5,528 nucleotides of DNA from Bdellovibrio sp. (GTDB lineage: Bacteria; Bdellovibrionota; UBA1018), in contig JACRAO010000037.1 of NCBI GenBank assembly GCA_016213345.1, positions 1 through 5,528 of the forward strand, read 5' to 3'. A model generated the notes under the pieces. The model was not told the DNA's origin and ran no database searches. It saw only the letters and a program-made list of their open reading frames with translations. A program made the position numbers and the translations under genes. Each line of letters begins with the position of its first letter. The stretch's first letter is position 1. Shown piece after piece: positions 5,400 through 5,528 of the stretch.

Positions 5400-5528
5400 A
5401 TGGGAAATGCAATTAAATATAGGCATATCTCAGCTCCAATGCATCCCAGTGAAAAAGCGAGAATAAAAATAGTTCAGGGTCCTGACCATGGAACAGTATT
5501 TGTAATTACTGGTACTAAAGCCACAATA
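5400..5528 (+). CDS. FHA-domain protein, N-terminal fragment cut by the window end
   Basis: An open frame starts at the ATG at 5400, 6 bases after the previous stop, with GAAGGGG (5382-5388) as ribosome binding site, and continues to the window edge (43 codons). After a polar lead of about 20 residues, RIKIVQGPDHGTVFVITGTK (21-40) reads as the first two strands of an FHA domain and closely parallels LTIISGPNRGTSYGFQDGEV in the gene before it. The conserved GR, SxxH and NG residues lie beyond the window, so what follows the FHA start is unknown. The likely place is a second FHA protein of the same Tad-linked operon; a sigma-54 activator or kinase with an N-terminal FHA are other common arrangements. 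Confidence 0.75.
   Translation, partial: MGNAIKYRHISAPMHPSEKARIKIVQGPDHGTVFVITGTKATI

Noticed and set aside
1..5528. CRISPR array, tRNA, rRNA or complete insertion sequence
   Set aside because: No spaced direct repeats, cloverleaf-like segment, transposase motif or paired terminal repeats with an ORF between them were seen.

Overview
The window comes from an AT-rich, Gram-negative-type bacterial chromosome. Gene boundaries are tight, overlaps are common, and the usual starts and Shine-Dalgarno-like sites are present. The block of tadC, DUF192 and FHA genes, together with the wording of the TadC protein (for example the stretch around STEAGLDFIGAIGKVVEKA), resembles Tad/Flp loci of Bdellovibrionota and other former deltaproteobacteria. 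This lineage call is from recall of protein style, not from a search, and should be held loosely.

Positions 1-760 look like a small accessory patch made of worn genes. On the minus strand is the 5' end of an archaeal-type AAA ATPase (ATPase_2/DUF234-like). Its reading frame is good, including the Walker A motif, but it carries an in-frame TAA eleven codons after the natural ATG. Just upstream of that ATG lies a perfect 14-bp inverted repeat. It is followed on the plus strand by a BrnA/CopG-type ribbon-helix-helix antitoxin gene whose toxin partner brnT survives only as a 16-codon scrap.

Positions 771-2329 hold a minus-strand two-gene unit: a YihY/BrkB-family inner-membrane protein, then an unrecognised exported protein of 249 residues. 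The two overlap by 4 bp (ATGA), so they are probably translationally coupled. This unit diverges from the next one across about 90 AT-rich bases that should hold both promoters.

Positions 2421-5528 (plus strand) form one operon-like run: tadC (Tad pilus inner-membrane platform protein), a DUF192 protein, and a large two-TM sensor with an N-terminal cytoplasmic FHA domain, an extracytoplasmic region, a HAMP-like linker and a C-terminal PAS-like domain but no catalytic output. Last comes the first 43 codons of a second FHA-type protein that runs off the window. The set suggests a Tad/type II-like pilus or secretion machine under phosphothreonine-dependent control. The most interesting item is the FHA-sensor-PAS protein with no enzymatic output. 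The brnT scrap and the nonsense-broken ATPase are the clearest signs of decay.
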